NCBI GenBank assembly: GCA_964410665.1
Contig: CAYPIE010000053.1
Coordinates: forward strand, 1 to 40,830
DNA from: CAYPIE01 sp964410665
GTDB lineage: Bacteria; Planctomycetota; Planctomycetia; Gemmatales; Gemmataceae
DNA length: 40,830 bases
Reading direction: 5' to 3'
Shown one piece after another: positions 32,288-40,818 of this stretch (position 1 is the first letter of the stretch; every line of letters starts with the position of its first letter). The translations under genes and the position numbers were made by a program. The notes under the pieces are model-generated. The model ran no database searches. It saw only the letters and a list, made by a program, of their open reading frames with translations, and was not told where the DNA came from.

Positions 32288-35236
32288 ATGTCCGTTCGAG
32301 TCGATTTCAGACCGAGGAACCTGTGCGTGCAGGTCGAACGCCTTCACGATGACCTCAGCGGCCTGTTTCAGGGGGAGATCGCCCTGGATTCGGTCCACTG
32401 TGCGCTGTATAGCACCGATGCAAGTATTTTTCAGGTGATGCCGGCGGCGGTGGTCGCACCACGGGATGAAGCGGACCTCCAACATCTGGTCCGTTATGCC
32501 AGTGAACAACATCTTCCGTTGATCCCCCGCGGAGCGGGCACGAGTTTGGCCGGCCAAGCGCTTGGCGCGGGCATCGTGGTCGACCTGGCGCGGCATTTCC
32601 GCCAGATTCTTGCCATCGGATCCGACACCGTGCGTGTGCAAACGGGCGTGGTCCTCGACCGGCTGCAAGTGGAACTGGCCAAACAAGGCCGTCGCTTTGC
32701 ACCGGCTCCAGATCAGGGCATTTGTGGGACGGTGGGCGGGCTGCTGGCCAGTAACCGGGCTGGACCTCGGGCCTATCGGCACGGTACGCCGCGCGAGCAT
32801 ATCGCCGCGTTACGGGTTGTCTGGGATAATGGGGATGCGGATCAAGTGGCTGGGGAATTTGCGCGGGTTTCCCCAGGACAGCTCGCAGTAGACCGTTATC
32901 GCACGCGGGCGGTCGTGGCTGGCTTGGTGGAATTGTTGGAGGGGCATGCAGGACTGCTTGAGCGCCGCTGCAGCGGCGAGCCTTCCCCAGGGGGCTATCA
33001 GCTCCAGGACGTGTACGATGGTCGGTGTGTGCATCTGCCGCGACTGTTGACCGGTTCCGAAGGTACCCTGGCCTTGTTCACCGAGGCGACCCTGAAGACC
33101 GTGCCGCTACCTCACGGCCGTGCGGCGGTACTGTTTGGATTTGAGACGCTTGAGCTGGCCCTGCGTGCTGCAGAACGGGTGCGTGCTGCCCAGCCAGTCG
33201 CTTGTGAATTGTTGGACCGGCGGTTGCTGGCGTTGGGTCGCCGACAAGCTGCGGTCGAGCTGGAGATGTTGCCGCGAGCGGCGGAGGCGGTTCTGTTGGT
33301 GGAGTTTGAAGCTGCCACGCCCCAGGAAGCACGGGAAGCGGTCGAGGACTTGATCGACTGGGTGCAGTGGCGGGACTCCTTGGCTCGGGTGGCAATCCCA
33401 GCCTATGCTGCGGAGCACATTGAGCGGCTGTGGCGGGTGAGGGATGCAGCCTCGCCCAATCTGCACCGATTCGGTCAGGCACGCCCGCTGCCCTTCATTG
33501 AGGATATTGCCTTCCCGCCGGATCAGTTGCGCGTGGGTCTCGCGGCGATTCAAAAAGAACTGCAGCAACGGGAAATGACCGCCGCATTCTTGCTGCATCC
33601 GCTCACCGGCCAGGTCGATGTCCGTCCGTTTTTAGATTTGAATGATCCTGCCGACCGGGATCGGATGTGGGCACTGGCGGAAGGAATGTATGCCCGTGTG
33701 CTGGACCTCGGCGCGAGTTTAGGCGGCCAGCATGGGATTGGACTGTCGCGGACCCCTTGGGTCGCCCGCCAAACCGGCGACCGCTATCCGGTCTTGCGCG
33801 AGCTCAAGGCCATCTTTGATCCGCAACATCTTCTGAACCCGGGGAAGATCGTCGGCCCCGACCCGAGCTTACCTGCTTGGCCCTTGCGACCTCGACCATC
33901 TGCGGATGCTCTCCCCACGCCACGGATTCCCTTAGAAACCGCTCGGCTTCACTGGGCAACCAGCCTCGCTGATGAGGTAGAACGCTGTAACCAGTGTGGT
34001 GACTGTCGCCCGGGTGACATCACGCGTCGGATGTGTCCGTTGTTCCACGTCGACCACGACGAGGGTGCGACCCCCCGGGCCAAGGCTAATCTATTACGGC
34101 AATTGTTGTATTCCCCCGAGACCGAGTTGGAGCCCGATCAGACTCGTGCGGTTGCGGACCTATGTATCCACTGCAAGATGTGTGCGGTGGAGTGTCCGTC
34201 TCGGGTCGATATCCCCAAGTTGATGGTCGAGGCGAAGGCAGCTCACCTCGCTGAGCATGGGCTGACCCGGTCCAAGTGGGTGCTGGCCCGGGTCGACATT
34301 TTTGCGACCCTGGGAGCCAACTTCCCAATGGTGGCCAATGCCGTATTACGCAATCGATCTGCCCGCTGGCTGTTGGAAAAGCTGCTCGGGATTGCCCGAC
34401 AACGACACCTGCCGCGGTTTGCCGATCGCTCGTTTCTCCGGCAAGCTCGTCGTCGTGGCTGGACGCGCAAACCCACCCCGAACCATGACCAGCACCGGGT
34501 TGCTTACTTTGTCGACCACTATGCCAATGTCAATAACCCCGGATTGGGGCAGGCGGCGGTCGCCGTTCTGAAACACCAAGGGGTGGCAGTGCATGTGCCG
34601 TTGAAGCAGCGTGGCTCGGGCATGGCGCCGTTGGTACAGGGCGATGTTGAACAAGCTCGCGAGATGGCCGTGGGCAATATCCGGGTCCTTGCGGAACTGG
34701 TCCGTGAGGGCTACACCATCGTTTGCTCCGAACCTAGCGCGGCCGTGATGCTTACCCAGGACTATCCCAACCTGATTCCCGATGCCGATACCCAGCTGGT
34801 CGCTGGCAACACCGTGGAGCTCATGAACTACTTGGCCCAGCGATATGCCGATGGACAGCTGAAAACCGATTTCCGCCCATTCCCGGTGCAGGTGGGACAC
34901 CATGTCCCTTGTCATGTCAAAGCTTTGGGGCAGGGGGTACAGGGACCCCGTTTGCTGCAATTAATCCCGGAGTTCCACATCCACACCATTGATGTGAGTT
35001 GTTCCGGGATGGGCGGTACCTATGGCCTATCGTCGCGGAGCTACGCCACCTCGTTGGCCGTGGGCGCGCCCATGCTCGAAGAATTGGCTCGTCCGCGTTA
35101 TCTGTTGGGCTCCTCGGAGTGTAGCGCCTGCCGCATGCAGATGCACGAAGGCACCGGCAAGCAGACCTATCACCCGGTACAGTACTTGGCCCACGCCTAT
35201 GGTCTGGTGAATCTGGGCGATTCGCCCTGGCGATAA
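32288..35236 (+). CDS. FAD-linked oxidase fused to Fe-S (GlcD/GlpC-type) oxidoreductase
   Basis: 982 aa from the ATG at 32288. The FAD-binding (PCMH) half has VVAPRDEADLQHLV, PLIPRGAGTSLAGQALGAG and DQGICGTVGGLLASNRAGP; the FAD-oxidase C-terminal domain ends with SLGGQHGIGLSRTPW and ILNPGKIV-like LLNPGKIVGPD. Two 4Fe-4S sites follow (CNQCGDC...CPLF and CIHCKMCAVECPSR), then CCG-type segments (HVPCHVKALGQ, CSGMGGTYG, CSACRMQM). Such fusions oxidise D-lactate, glycolate or other 2-hydroxyacids at the membrane and pass electrons to quinone; the substrate is not determined. A GTG at 32327 with GAGGA 8 nt upstream is a credible alternative start. moaD begins 17 nt after the stop. Confidence 0.9.
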   Translation: MSVRVDFRPRNLCVQVERLHDDLSGLFQGEIALDSVHCALYSTDASIFQVMPAAVVAPRDEADLQHLVRYASEQHLPLIPRGAGTSLAGQALGAGIVVDLARHFRQILAIGSDTVRVQTGVVLDRLQVELAKQGRRFAPAPDQGICGTVGGLLASNRAGPRAYRHGTPREHIAALRVVWDNGDADQVAGEFARVSPGQLAVDRYRTRAVVAGLVELLEGHAGLLERRCSGEPSPGGYQLQDVYDGRCVHLPRLLTGSEGTLALFTEATLKTVPLPHGRAAVLFGFETLELALRAAERVRAAQPVACELLDRRLLALGRRQAAVELEMLPRAAEAVLLVEFEAATPQEAREAVEDLIDWVQWRDSLARVAIPAYAAEHIERLWRVRDAASPNLHRFGQARPLPFIEDIAFPPDQLRVGLAAIQKELQQREMTAAFLLHPLTGQVDVRPFLDLNDPADRDRMWALAEGMYARVLDLGASLGGQHGIGLSRTPWVARQTGDRYPVLRELKAIFDPQHLLNPGKIVGPDPSLPAWPLRPRPSADALPTPRIPLETARLHWATSLADEVERCNQCGDCRPGDITRRMCPLFHVDHDEGATPRAKANLLRQLLYSPETELEPDQTRAVADLCIHCKMCAVECPSRVDIPKLMVEAKAAHLAEHGLTRSKWVLARVDIFATLGANFPMVANAVLRNRSARWLLEKLLGIARQRHLPRFADRSFLRQARRRGWTRKPTPNHDQHRVAYFVDHYANVNNPGLGQAAVAVLKHQGVAVHVPLKQRGSGMAPLVQGDVEQAREMAVGNIRVLAELVREGYTIVCSEPSAAVMLTQDYPNLIPDADTQLVAGNTVELMNYLAQRYADGQLKTDFRPFPVQVGHHVPCHVKALGQGVQGPRLLQLIPEFHIHTIDVSCSGMGGTYGLSSRSYATSLAVGAPMLEELARPRYLLGSSECSACRMQMHEGTGKQTYHPVQYLAHAYGLVNLGDSPWR

Positions 35237-35253
35237 TCAAGGCAAACCCTCGG

Positions 35254-35505
35254 ATGTCTGCGACCCTCGAAGTTCTATTGTTTGCCCGCGTACGCGACCT
35301 GGTCGGTCGTGACTGTACACGGGTTTTGATCCCAGCGAACACGCAGGTCGCCGAGCTACGGGCTGCACTGGGACGGCAACATCCGGAGCTCGCTGGGTTG
35401 TTGCCCCACTGTGTGTTGGTCGTGAATCAGGCCTATGCGAGCGATAGCGACCGAATTCCTGCCGATGCCGAGGTCGCCCTGTTACCCCCGGTCAGCGGAG
35501 GATGA
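35254..35505 (+). CDS. moaD: Molybdopterin synthase sulfur carrier subunit
   Basis: 83 aa, ubiquitin-like fold. MoaD carries a thiocarboxylate on its C-terminal Gly-Gly, seen here as VALLPPVSGG at the end. The start ATLEVLLFARVRDLVGRD is typical. It donates sulfur to MoaE to make molybdopterin from cPMP. Start at 35254, 17 nt after the FAD/Fe-S gene; moaE begins 4 nt after its stop, so the genes are tightly linked. Confidence 0.94.
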   Translation: MSATLEVLLFARVRDLVGRDCTRVLIPANTQVAELRAALGRQHPELAGLLPHCVLVVNQAYASDSDRIPADAEVALLPPVSGG

Positions 35506-35509
35506 GCGA

Positions 35510-35929
35510 ATGATTGCCTTGACCGAGCAACCAATCGACCCAAGCTCACTGTATGCACAGGTCCGCCGGCCGGACTGTGGCGGTATCGTCGTCTTCGCCG
35601 GCACTGTCCGTGATCTCACGAACGGTGTTGCCACCGAGGCCCTCGAGTACTCTGCCTATGTCCCCATGGCCGAGACTACCCTTCAGGCGATCGAGGCGGA
35701 ACTGCGTGAACGCTGGTCAGTCGGTGAAGTGGCTATGGTGCACCGGCTTGGCAAACTCGGCATCGGTGAAGTGGCGGTGGTGGTGGCCGTCAGTTGCCCG
35801 CACCGGGCCGAGGCATTTGCCGCATGTCAGTATGCCATCGATCGGCTCAAGGAAATCGTGCCGATCTGGAAAAAGGACCATTCCCCCGATGGATCCGCGA
35901 ATTGGGTTCACCCGGGTACCTCAGGTTGA
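35510..35929 (+). CDS. moaE: Molybdopterin synthase catalytic subunit
   Basis: 139 aa. MoaE inserts sulfur into cyclic pyranopterin monophosphate with MoaD. Landmarks are GGIVVFAGTVRDLTNG, LEYSAYVPMAE, VAMVHRLGKLGIGEVAVVV, CPHRAEAFAACQYAID and the catalytic WKKDHSPDGSANWV (usual WKKE..; here KKD). GGAGG lies 9 nt before the ATG at 35510, within the end of moaD. An upstream in-frame ATG (35435) would overlap moaD and is rejected. Confidence 0.94.
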   Translation: MIALTEQPIDPSSLYAQVRRPDCGGIVVFAGTVRDLTNGVATEALEYSAYVPMAETTLQAIEAELRERWSVGEVAMVHRLGKLGIGEVAVVVAVSCPHRAEAFAACQYAIDRLKEIVPIWKKDHSPDGSANWVHPGTSG

Positions 35930-35935
35930 ATTATC

Positions 35936-36988
35936 ATGTTCGAACGTGTACCTTTATCAATGATTAGGCAGCCGCAGCGTCTGCAACCCCCACCCAGCAC
36001 CGGACCGATGCTGGATACCTTCGGCCGCATGCATAATAATCTACGGATTAGTGTGACCGACCGCTGCAACCTCCGCTGTACCTACTGCATGGCTGAGGAG
36101 GTGACCTTTCTCGATCGGCAAGACCTACTCACTTTTGAAGAGCTGTCCACCTTCGTAGCTGCAGTCGTGCCCCTGGGGATCAACAAGGTTCGGCTCACTG
36201 GAGGTGAACCACTGTTGCGGCGTCAACTCGCCGAACTGGTGCGGCAGCTGGTCGCGATCCCAGGGGTAGACGACCTGGGGTTAACCACCAACGGTCTGCT
36301 TCTGGCCGACCAGGCCGAGGGGTTGTTTGCCGCGGGCTTGCGACGACTAAATGTCAGTCTGGACACCTTGGACCCAGCTCGCTTCCGCCAGCTCACTCGT
36401 CGCGATGGCCTGGAGCGGGTAATTGCCGGCATCGAACGCGCTCGGGCAATAGGGTTTGACCCCATCAAGATCAATTCGGTGAGCATCCGCGGCTTCACCG
36501 ATCAGGATGCGGTACCCCTTGCTCAGTTCGCCCGAGAACGGGGGTTGGACTTGCGCTTTATCGAGTATATGCCAATCGGTGCGGAGGGCTGGGAACGTGA
36601 TCGGGTTTATTTTGCCGAGGAGTTAATGACCCAGCTAACGGCTGCGTTTGGCCCACTGCTGCCTGCCCCGGACAGCGATCCACATGCTCCTGCGCAAGAC
36701 TTCCTGTATGCAGATGGAAGAGGTCGAGTTGGTCTGATCGCCTCGGTATCGCGGCCATTCTGTCGAAGCTGTAACCGCCTGCGGCTCACCGCGGAGGGTA
36801 AACTGCGACACTGCCTATTTGCTCTGGAGGAGACCGATGTACGGCCGCTGTTACGTCAGTCGCAACTCGATGTTGTTGAACTTCAACGCCAAGTCCGTGC
36901 GACGGTTTGGAGCAAGTGGGAGGGGCATGAGATCAATACCAGCCGTTTTTTAAAGCCTCAGCGAACCATGCATGCGATCGGGGGGTGA
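35936..36988 (+). CDS. moaA: GTP 3',8-cyclase MoaA
   Basis: 350 aa. Radical-SAM enzyme that rearranges GTP in the first step of Mo-cofactor synthesis. The N-terminal cluster motif is CNLRCTYC (Cys 44, 48, 51). GGEPLLRR binds SAM, and the C-terminal cluster is FCRSCNRLRLTAEGKLRHCLF (C-x2-C-x13-C). The C-terminal Gly-Gly (HAIGG), needed for activity in known MoaA proteins, is present. Start: the ATG at 35936, 7 nt after moaE; the ATG at 35960 is an alternative, and neither has a strong ribosome-binding site. moaB, moaC and moeA are not nearby. Confidence 0.95.
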   Translation: MFERVPLSMIRQPQRLQPPPSTGPMLDTFGRMHNNLRISVTDRCNLRCTYCMAEEVTFLDRQDLLTFEELSTFVAAVVPLGINKVRLTGGEPLLRRQLAELVRQLVAIPGVDDLGLTTNGLLLADQAEGLFAAGLRRLNVSLDTLDPARFRQLTRRDGLERVIAGIERARAIGFDPIKINSVSIRGFTDQDAVPLAQFARERGLDLRFIEYMPIGAEGWERDRVYFAEELMTQLTAAFGPLLPAPDSDPHAPAQDFLYADGRGRVGLIASVSRPFCRSCNRLRLTAEGKLRHCLFALEETDVRPLLRQSQLDVVELQRQVRATVWSKWEGHEINTSRFLKPQRTMHAIGG

Positions 36989-37767
36989 AATGATCGCGTC
37001 GGTGGCGAATATGAGCACACGATCCATTGAGGACCCGCCGAGCTACCCCGCCCATGCGCAGCAAACTCGCCCATTGATGAATTGATGCAATCCTTCTGTG
37101 GCCAGCTCAGGGCCGACCTCTCGGCAAGGAGCCCACGCTTGTGAACCCGTTTGACAGGACGTTCCTACTACCTCTCCGACCCATCACCCGCCGAATCGCG
37201 ACGATGAGCTCTCGCAGACCTGATCGGGCTCAGCGTGGATGATTCCGCTGCATGGTGGAGTCGTCGCCGTGCTGCTCCAAGCCAATTCCCAGCACCAGAT
37301 CGGAACGGGAAGCCGGTAAGGAGTCATATCTCGTCTCAGCAATCTTCTGGCTTACACATAATAGTATTGTTATGCATTGTGGCTGCTCAGGAAGTGTCCT
37401 GCTGATGATCGACGCAGGGAAACATCGTTCGGCTACGTTTAGACGGTATTGCCATTCTTTTCTTGGCAATGACAATTAGGTGGATATTTTTGGATCATGG
37501 ATCATCTCCTTCAGTCTTGGATGGGGGATGGTGTCCCGAACCCGTTCCGCGAGTCAGCACGGCGAGGGCCTTTGGCGGCGACGATCGATTCGTCGCTTGC
37601 CCGAGGTTTCACGGGAGGCCTGAGTTAATTGGGCCGGGGATGTATCAAACCCTGTGGGTCAACGGATAAGCATCGGGCGGTACTCGAAAAGTATCATGAA
37701 GTTGTTGTTATACCCTTTAGGATCGCGAACCATCACATTCCCACACGAATCGACCGATCACAACTTT
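36989..37767. other. Non-coding or decayed region after moaA
   Basis: Nearly 780 bp without a convincing gene. A short stretch read on the plus strand from about 37207 gives ALADLIGLSVDD...FPAPDRNGKPVR, vaguely like a helix-turn-helix excisionase-type fragment, but a stop directly precedes it and no start exists. It may be a remnant. The region ends where the upstream repeat of the first solenoid gene begins. Confidence 0.35.
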
Positions 37768-37785
37768 CCACAGAAAAACCACACA
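37768..37785 (+). repeat. Upstream duplicated element, copy 1
   Basis: CCACAGAAAAACCACACA is identical to 39325-39342. It starts a wider homologous upstream region (to about 37855, with further matches near 37925) that lies about 250 bp before each solenoid gene. It is probably part of a promoter or leader duplicated together with the gene. Confidence 0.75.
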
Positions 37786-38016
37786 GTTGATTCAAAAAAT
37801 CAGCTTGCCTGTCCGAAACTCAGTATCTAAGCTGTCACTATGGTGGCATCAACCCATGAAGGAACTAAGATCGGTATCGGCGGTGAGCGATGGTGGGTCG
37901 CTGCGCATGCCGACCGGTCGGGGAGCTTGCCATCGAGCGGAACGATCCGTCCGCGTGCTTCGCGAACGGATGTGGCACAGCCACTGGTTTTGTTTCAGAT
38001 TTCCAGGAGTACTGTC

Positions 38017-38727
38017 ATGAACGATCGTTTATCTCTGCGCACTCTGGTGATGACCCTTGTGGTGACCGTCGCCAGCCTCGGCGGCTTTACGACCGCGTCG
38101 CTGCACGCAAAGGATTTCGTCATCAAAGCGAACGAGCATTCCCGAGGCGACTTGGTGGTGAAGAACCGAAACGTCATCATCTACGGCGTGGTCGAAGGGG
38201 ATGTGATTCAGAAAGGCAAAGGGAGTGTGATTGTCCTGGGCGGCCTGGTCAAAGGAAAGATTAAGGAATTCGGCCCGGGGAGTGTGAAGGTGGAAAAATT
38301 TGGCCATAAGGCACAGATCGAAGACGGTATCTACGAGAACCAAAAGGGCAACGTGATTATCTACTCGAGCCTGGTAAAGGGGAAAGTGGAAGAATCGGGC
38401 AAAGGTTTTGTGGAAGTCCAAGGCCGCGAAGCGGTGGTGGATGGCAGTGTCTACGAAAGCGGCCCAGGTTATGTCTGCGTCTTTGACTACGCCAAGGTGT
38501 ACCCCGGAGGCATCTACGAGAGTGGCGACGGCGGAAGCTTCCGATTCTCGGATTTCCCGAACATTCCGTATGATATCGTGATTGACTACAAGGCTTATGT
38601 AGAAGGAAAGATTACCCAGAAAGGATTTGCCGGCATTGCGATTGTGAATCACAGCAAAGTCAAGGGCAAGATCAACAAAGGAAATGGCTTTGTTTTTGTT
38701 TCGCGTGATAGCGAAGTGCTGAAGTAA
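38017..38727 (+). CDS. Secreted beta-solenoid protein (copy 1)
   Basis: 236 aa, function unknown. Signal peptide 1-31 (cleavage after SLHA). The rest is a regular run of turns of the form G-x-V-x3-G-x-G-x-V-x-V...x-V-x-G-x-I-x-E (e.g. GDVIQKGKGSVIVLGGLVKG, GIYENQKGNVIIYSSLVKG, GSVYESGPGYVCVFD), about nine turns of 20 or so residues. This predicts a beta-helix like bactofilins or other polymer-forming solenoids, but exported. AGGAG is 7 nt before the ATG at 38017; an in-frame ATG upstream (37840) is rejected because copy 2 has no counterpart. A tandem paralogue lies 850 bp downstream. Likely role: surface or periplasmic fibre or matrix protein (inferred). Confidence 0.82.
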   Translation: MNDRLSLRTLVMTLVVTVASLGGFTTASLHAKDFVIKANEHSRGDLVVKNRNVIIYGVVEGDVIQKGKGSVIVLGGLVKGKIKEFGPGSVKVEKFGHKAQIEDGIYENQKGNVIIYSSLVKGKVEESGKGFVEVQGREAVVDGSVYESGPGYVCVFDYAKVYPGGIYESGDGGSFRFSDFPNIPYDIVIDYKAYVEGKITQKGFAGIAIVNHSKVKGKINKGNGFVFVSRDSEVLK

Positions 38728-38788
38728 GTGCTTGCTCGCGAACCTAGGACTCCCGCTCCCCGATCGGCGTGTTTTACGACCACACCAT

Positions 38789-38830
38789 AGCTCCCCGCAT
38801 TCTCCTTTGACCATGAGATTGCGGGGGGCT
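38789..38830 (+). terminator. Hairpin after solenoid gene 1
   Basis: AGCTCCCCGCA (38789-38799) and TGCGGGGGGCT (38820-38830) form an 11-bp stem with one G-U pair and a 20-nt loop, 61 nt after the stop. No U-run follows. Confidence 0.5.
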
Positions 38831-39324
38831 CTAGGGAATCTTCAGCATAAGCGATCAAAGGATAGCCCGACAGTTCCGGTCTTGGTGGTGGAGAGCGAGG
38901 TCCAAAACCCGAAAATGAACCAAGCCATTGCTCTTCGACTGCATCGATCGGGTTTTGCTTCGAGTGCCATCAACAAACGTTAACTTTATCGTTTGATTCT
39001 TTTTCAAATCACCCCCGACCTCATACTCACCAAAGAGCTGCGGCAAAAGAAACACTGCAACATCGGTGAAGCGTTGTGTGGGCAGATGGGAATGCCGCGC
39101 GGCGAAGTTCGCTGATTGTACCGGTTCCGGGCGGGGTACCGACCATGCCAGAACCGTGCGGGTTCGGGTCCAGGCTGAGACGGGAGTGGCATCGGAATAG
39201 ACGTTACTGTGGGTAAGTGATCGTGTCAGTCGGCTGGTAGTTCAATACAGTCAAGATATCATGGTTATGCTCTTAAGCCATTCCAATGTCTGGACTGATT
39301 GCTCAAACTGCAGAGTGTCAATTC
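38831..39324. other. Spacer between the two solenoid genes
   Basis: I see no gene. A minus frame at 39004-39192 and short plus frames have no motif, ribosome-binding site or coding-like pattern. This DNA is not shared with the region before copy 1, so the duplicated segment is bounded near 39325. Confidence 0.4.
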
Positions 39325-39342
39325 CCACAGAAAAACCACACA
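39325..39342 (+). repeat. Upstream duplicated element, copy 2
   Basis: CCACAGAAAAACCACACA, identical to 37768-37785 and at the same offset from its gene's ATG to within one base. Flanking matches include ATCAGCTTGCC, GGCATCAACC and GCTTGCCATCG in the same order in both copies. Confidence 0.75.
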
Positions 39343-39574
39343 AAAACTGCTGGAAATCAGCTTGCCCGTCGGAAACTCCCTGCATAGGCTAGCCGTAGAT
39401 GGCATCAACCAATTGGTGGATCAGGATTAGTATAGGATGAGATCTTCGATTTGCCGCTCCCCATATCGACGACAAGGGGGGCTTGCCATCGGACTGAATT
39501 GGAGCTCCATGCGCTTGATGGATTGCTGTGACTCGGCCATTCGCGGTTAGTTCTGAAATCGAAGGAGCATTGTC

Positions 39575-40039
39575 ATGAAAGACCTTTTTTCTCTTCGAAG
39601 TCTGCTGGTTTCCGTTTCCCTAGCGGTTTTCAGCTTTGGCGGATTCTTCCCAGGATCGGTGAACGCTGATACGATTTATGGCCCCCTGTATATCAGCCGA
39701 AACACCGTCATTTACAATGACGTGATCAAAGGCGATGTCCACATCCATGACGCGAACTTTACGCTGAAAGGCCACGGCGCCCACGTCGAGGGGGACATCT
39801 ATCAATACGGCCGCGGCAGCGTGATCATCGATGGCGGCCTGGTCAAGGGGTCCATCATTGAAACAGGTCGGGGGAGTATTATTATCAAGAACAGTGGATA
39901 TGTTGAGAGAGGTGGCATCATTGCCGAGTACGGCAGAGGGGTCATCAAAATCATTAAGAACGCCAAAGTCAGAGTTCTCAAGAGCAAAATCTTCGGCGGG
40001 CCCATTATTAAGAATTCGGGCGGTCAAATCCTACAGTGA
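39575..40039 (+). CDS. Secreted beta-solenoid protein (copy 2)
   Basis: 154 aa, function unknown. The signal peptide is 31 residues (ending SVNA), as in copy 1, and the starts align (MKDLFSLRSLLVSVSL against MNDRLSLRTLVMTLVV). The mature part has similar turns (GDIYQYGRGSVIIDGGLVKG, IETGRGSIIIKNSGYV, IAEYGRGVIKIIKNAKV), about five instead of nine, so copies differ in turn number. AGGAG is 7 nt before the ATG. A hairpin follows 57 nt after the stop. Paralogue of the gene at 38017, made by tandem duplication. Confidence 0.82.
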   Translation: MKDLFSLRSLLVSVSLAVFSFGGFFPGSVNADTIYGPLYISRNTVIYNDVIKGDVHIHDANFTLKGHGAHVEGDIYQYGRGSVIIDGGLVKGSIIETGRGSIIIKNSGYVERGGIIAEYGRGVIKIIKNAKVRVLKSKIFGGPIIKNSGGQILQ

Positions 40040-40096
40040 TCGAAGTGTTTGCTTCTTTTGGGGATGCTAGCAACTTCCTTGGCTACACGGACTAGG

Positions 40097-40149
40097 CAAA
40101 CTCCCTGCAATCTCCGCCCACCAACGCGAGGACTGCAGGGGGCAGTTTG
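40097..40149 (+). terminator. Hairpin after solenoid gene 2
   Basis: CAAACT-CCCTGCA (40097-40109) pairs with TGCAGGG-GGC-AGTTTG (40134-40149): a 13-bp stem with a 3-nt bulge and a 24-nt loop. GTCCCTCTC follows, with no strong U-run. Confidence 0.5.
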
Positions 40150-40242
40150 TCCCTCTCAAGTTCGGTTGTCAAGCAAACGTATTTATATATAATATTTATA
40201 GGTATACCGATGTTCAACTTCAGCATCTACCAAATTGCAGCT

Positions 40243-40551
40243 TCACTTCCGTGGCCAACTCGGTTGTACCATCCACATGCCCCCATCTTTGCCAAAGCGA
40301 TTTTGCGTGCCAAAATCCGCGACATAGAGGATGCCACTTTTGGGATCCATCGTGATGTCAAGCGGACCGATAAACGGCAGCTTACCCTTCGGAGCGCGCA
40401 GCTTGGCCACCCGACACGGTAGTCCGTCGTTACCAAGACAGATTACAGCGATGTCGCCGGCGGAATAAAAGCAACAGAACAACGCATGCCGCAGCAGATG
40501 CGAACCCACGGGCAGATACTCAATCATGCCATCTGGGCTGGTGCCGCCGTA
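40243..40551 (-). pseudogene. C-terminal fragment of a sugar/sorbosone dehydrogenase-like gene
   Basis: The minus frame ends GPLDITMDPKSGILYVADFG...GGMWMVQP, the usual last blade of glucose/sorbosone (PQQ-type) dehydrogenase beta-propellers. The frame can be followed back through LWPYGGTSPDGMIEYLPVGS to about 40551, where it runs straight into a GC-rich tandem repeat. No N-terminal part, signal peptide or start is present. It is best read as a truncated remnant broken by repeat expansion or insertion, not as a 94-aa gene from the ATG at 40527. Confidence 0.6.
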
Positions 40552-40560
40552 GGGCCATAG

Positions 40561-40650
40561 GGAAAGCGGCAGAGGCAGTTGCGCTGCGGGGAAAGCGGCA
40601 GAGGCGGTTGCGGTGCAGCAGAGGCAGAGGCGCTTGCGGTGCGGGGAACC
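40561..40650. repeat. 29-bp GC-rich tandem repeat
   Basis: GGAAAGCGGCAGAGGC followed by (A/G)GTTGCG(C/G)TGC occurs at 40561 and 40590, with a degenerate third copy from about 40618. It abuts the broken dehydrogenase fragment and the palindrome cluster. Confidence 0.7.
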
Positions 40651-40818
40651 CCCGGACTGACGTCCGGGGCTCGCCTTTCGGAGGCGCTTGCGTGAGCGAA
40701 AGTGCTTGACTACTCACTGGTTGCTGCGGATCGCCTGCGTGAGCAGAGCTCAGGACTCACGTCCTTCGCTAGAGAAGAGACTGTGCACTGCGCAGGAACG
40801 TAAGTTCCGGAGCTCTGC
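40650..40818. repeat. Cluster of three related REP-like palindromes
   Basis: CCCCGGAC-TGAC-GTCCGGGG (40650-40669), AGGAC-TCAC-GTCCT (40752-40765) and GGAAC-GTAA-GTTCC (40795-40808). The last two are flanked by GCAGAGCTC (40743-40751) and GAGCTCTGC (40810-40818), i.e. they are inverted copies of one unit. The shared core is GGACT-ACGTCC. Dispersed palindromes of this kind are, as far as I know, common in planctomycete intergenic DNA. No transposase accompanies them here. Confidence 0.65.

Noticed and set aside
37207..37390. Possible HTH/excisionase-like peptide (ALADLIGLSVDD...)
   Set aside because: A stop directly precedes it, there is no start codon and the resemblance is weak; kept only as a remark on the intergenic region.
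37840..38016. N-terminal extension of solenoid gene 1 from an upstream ATG
   Set aside because: It would bury the signal peptide, and the duplicated copy has no open frame there; AGGAG supports the ATG at 38017.
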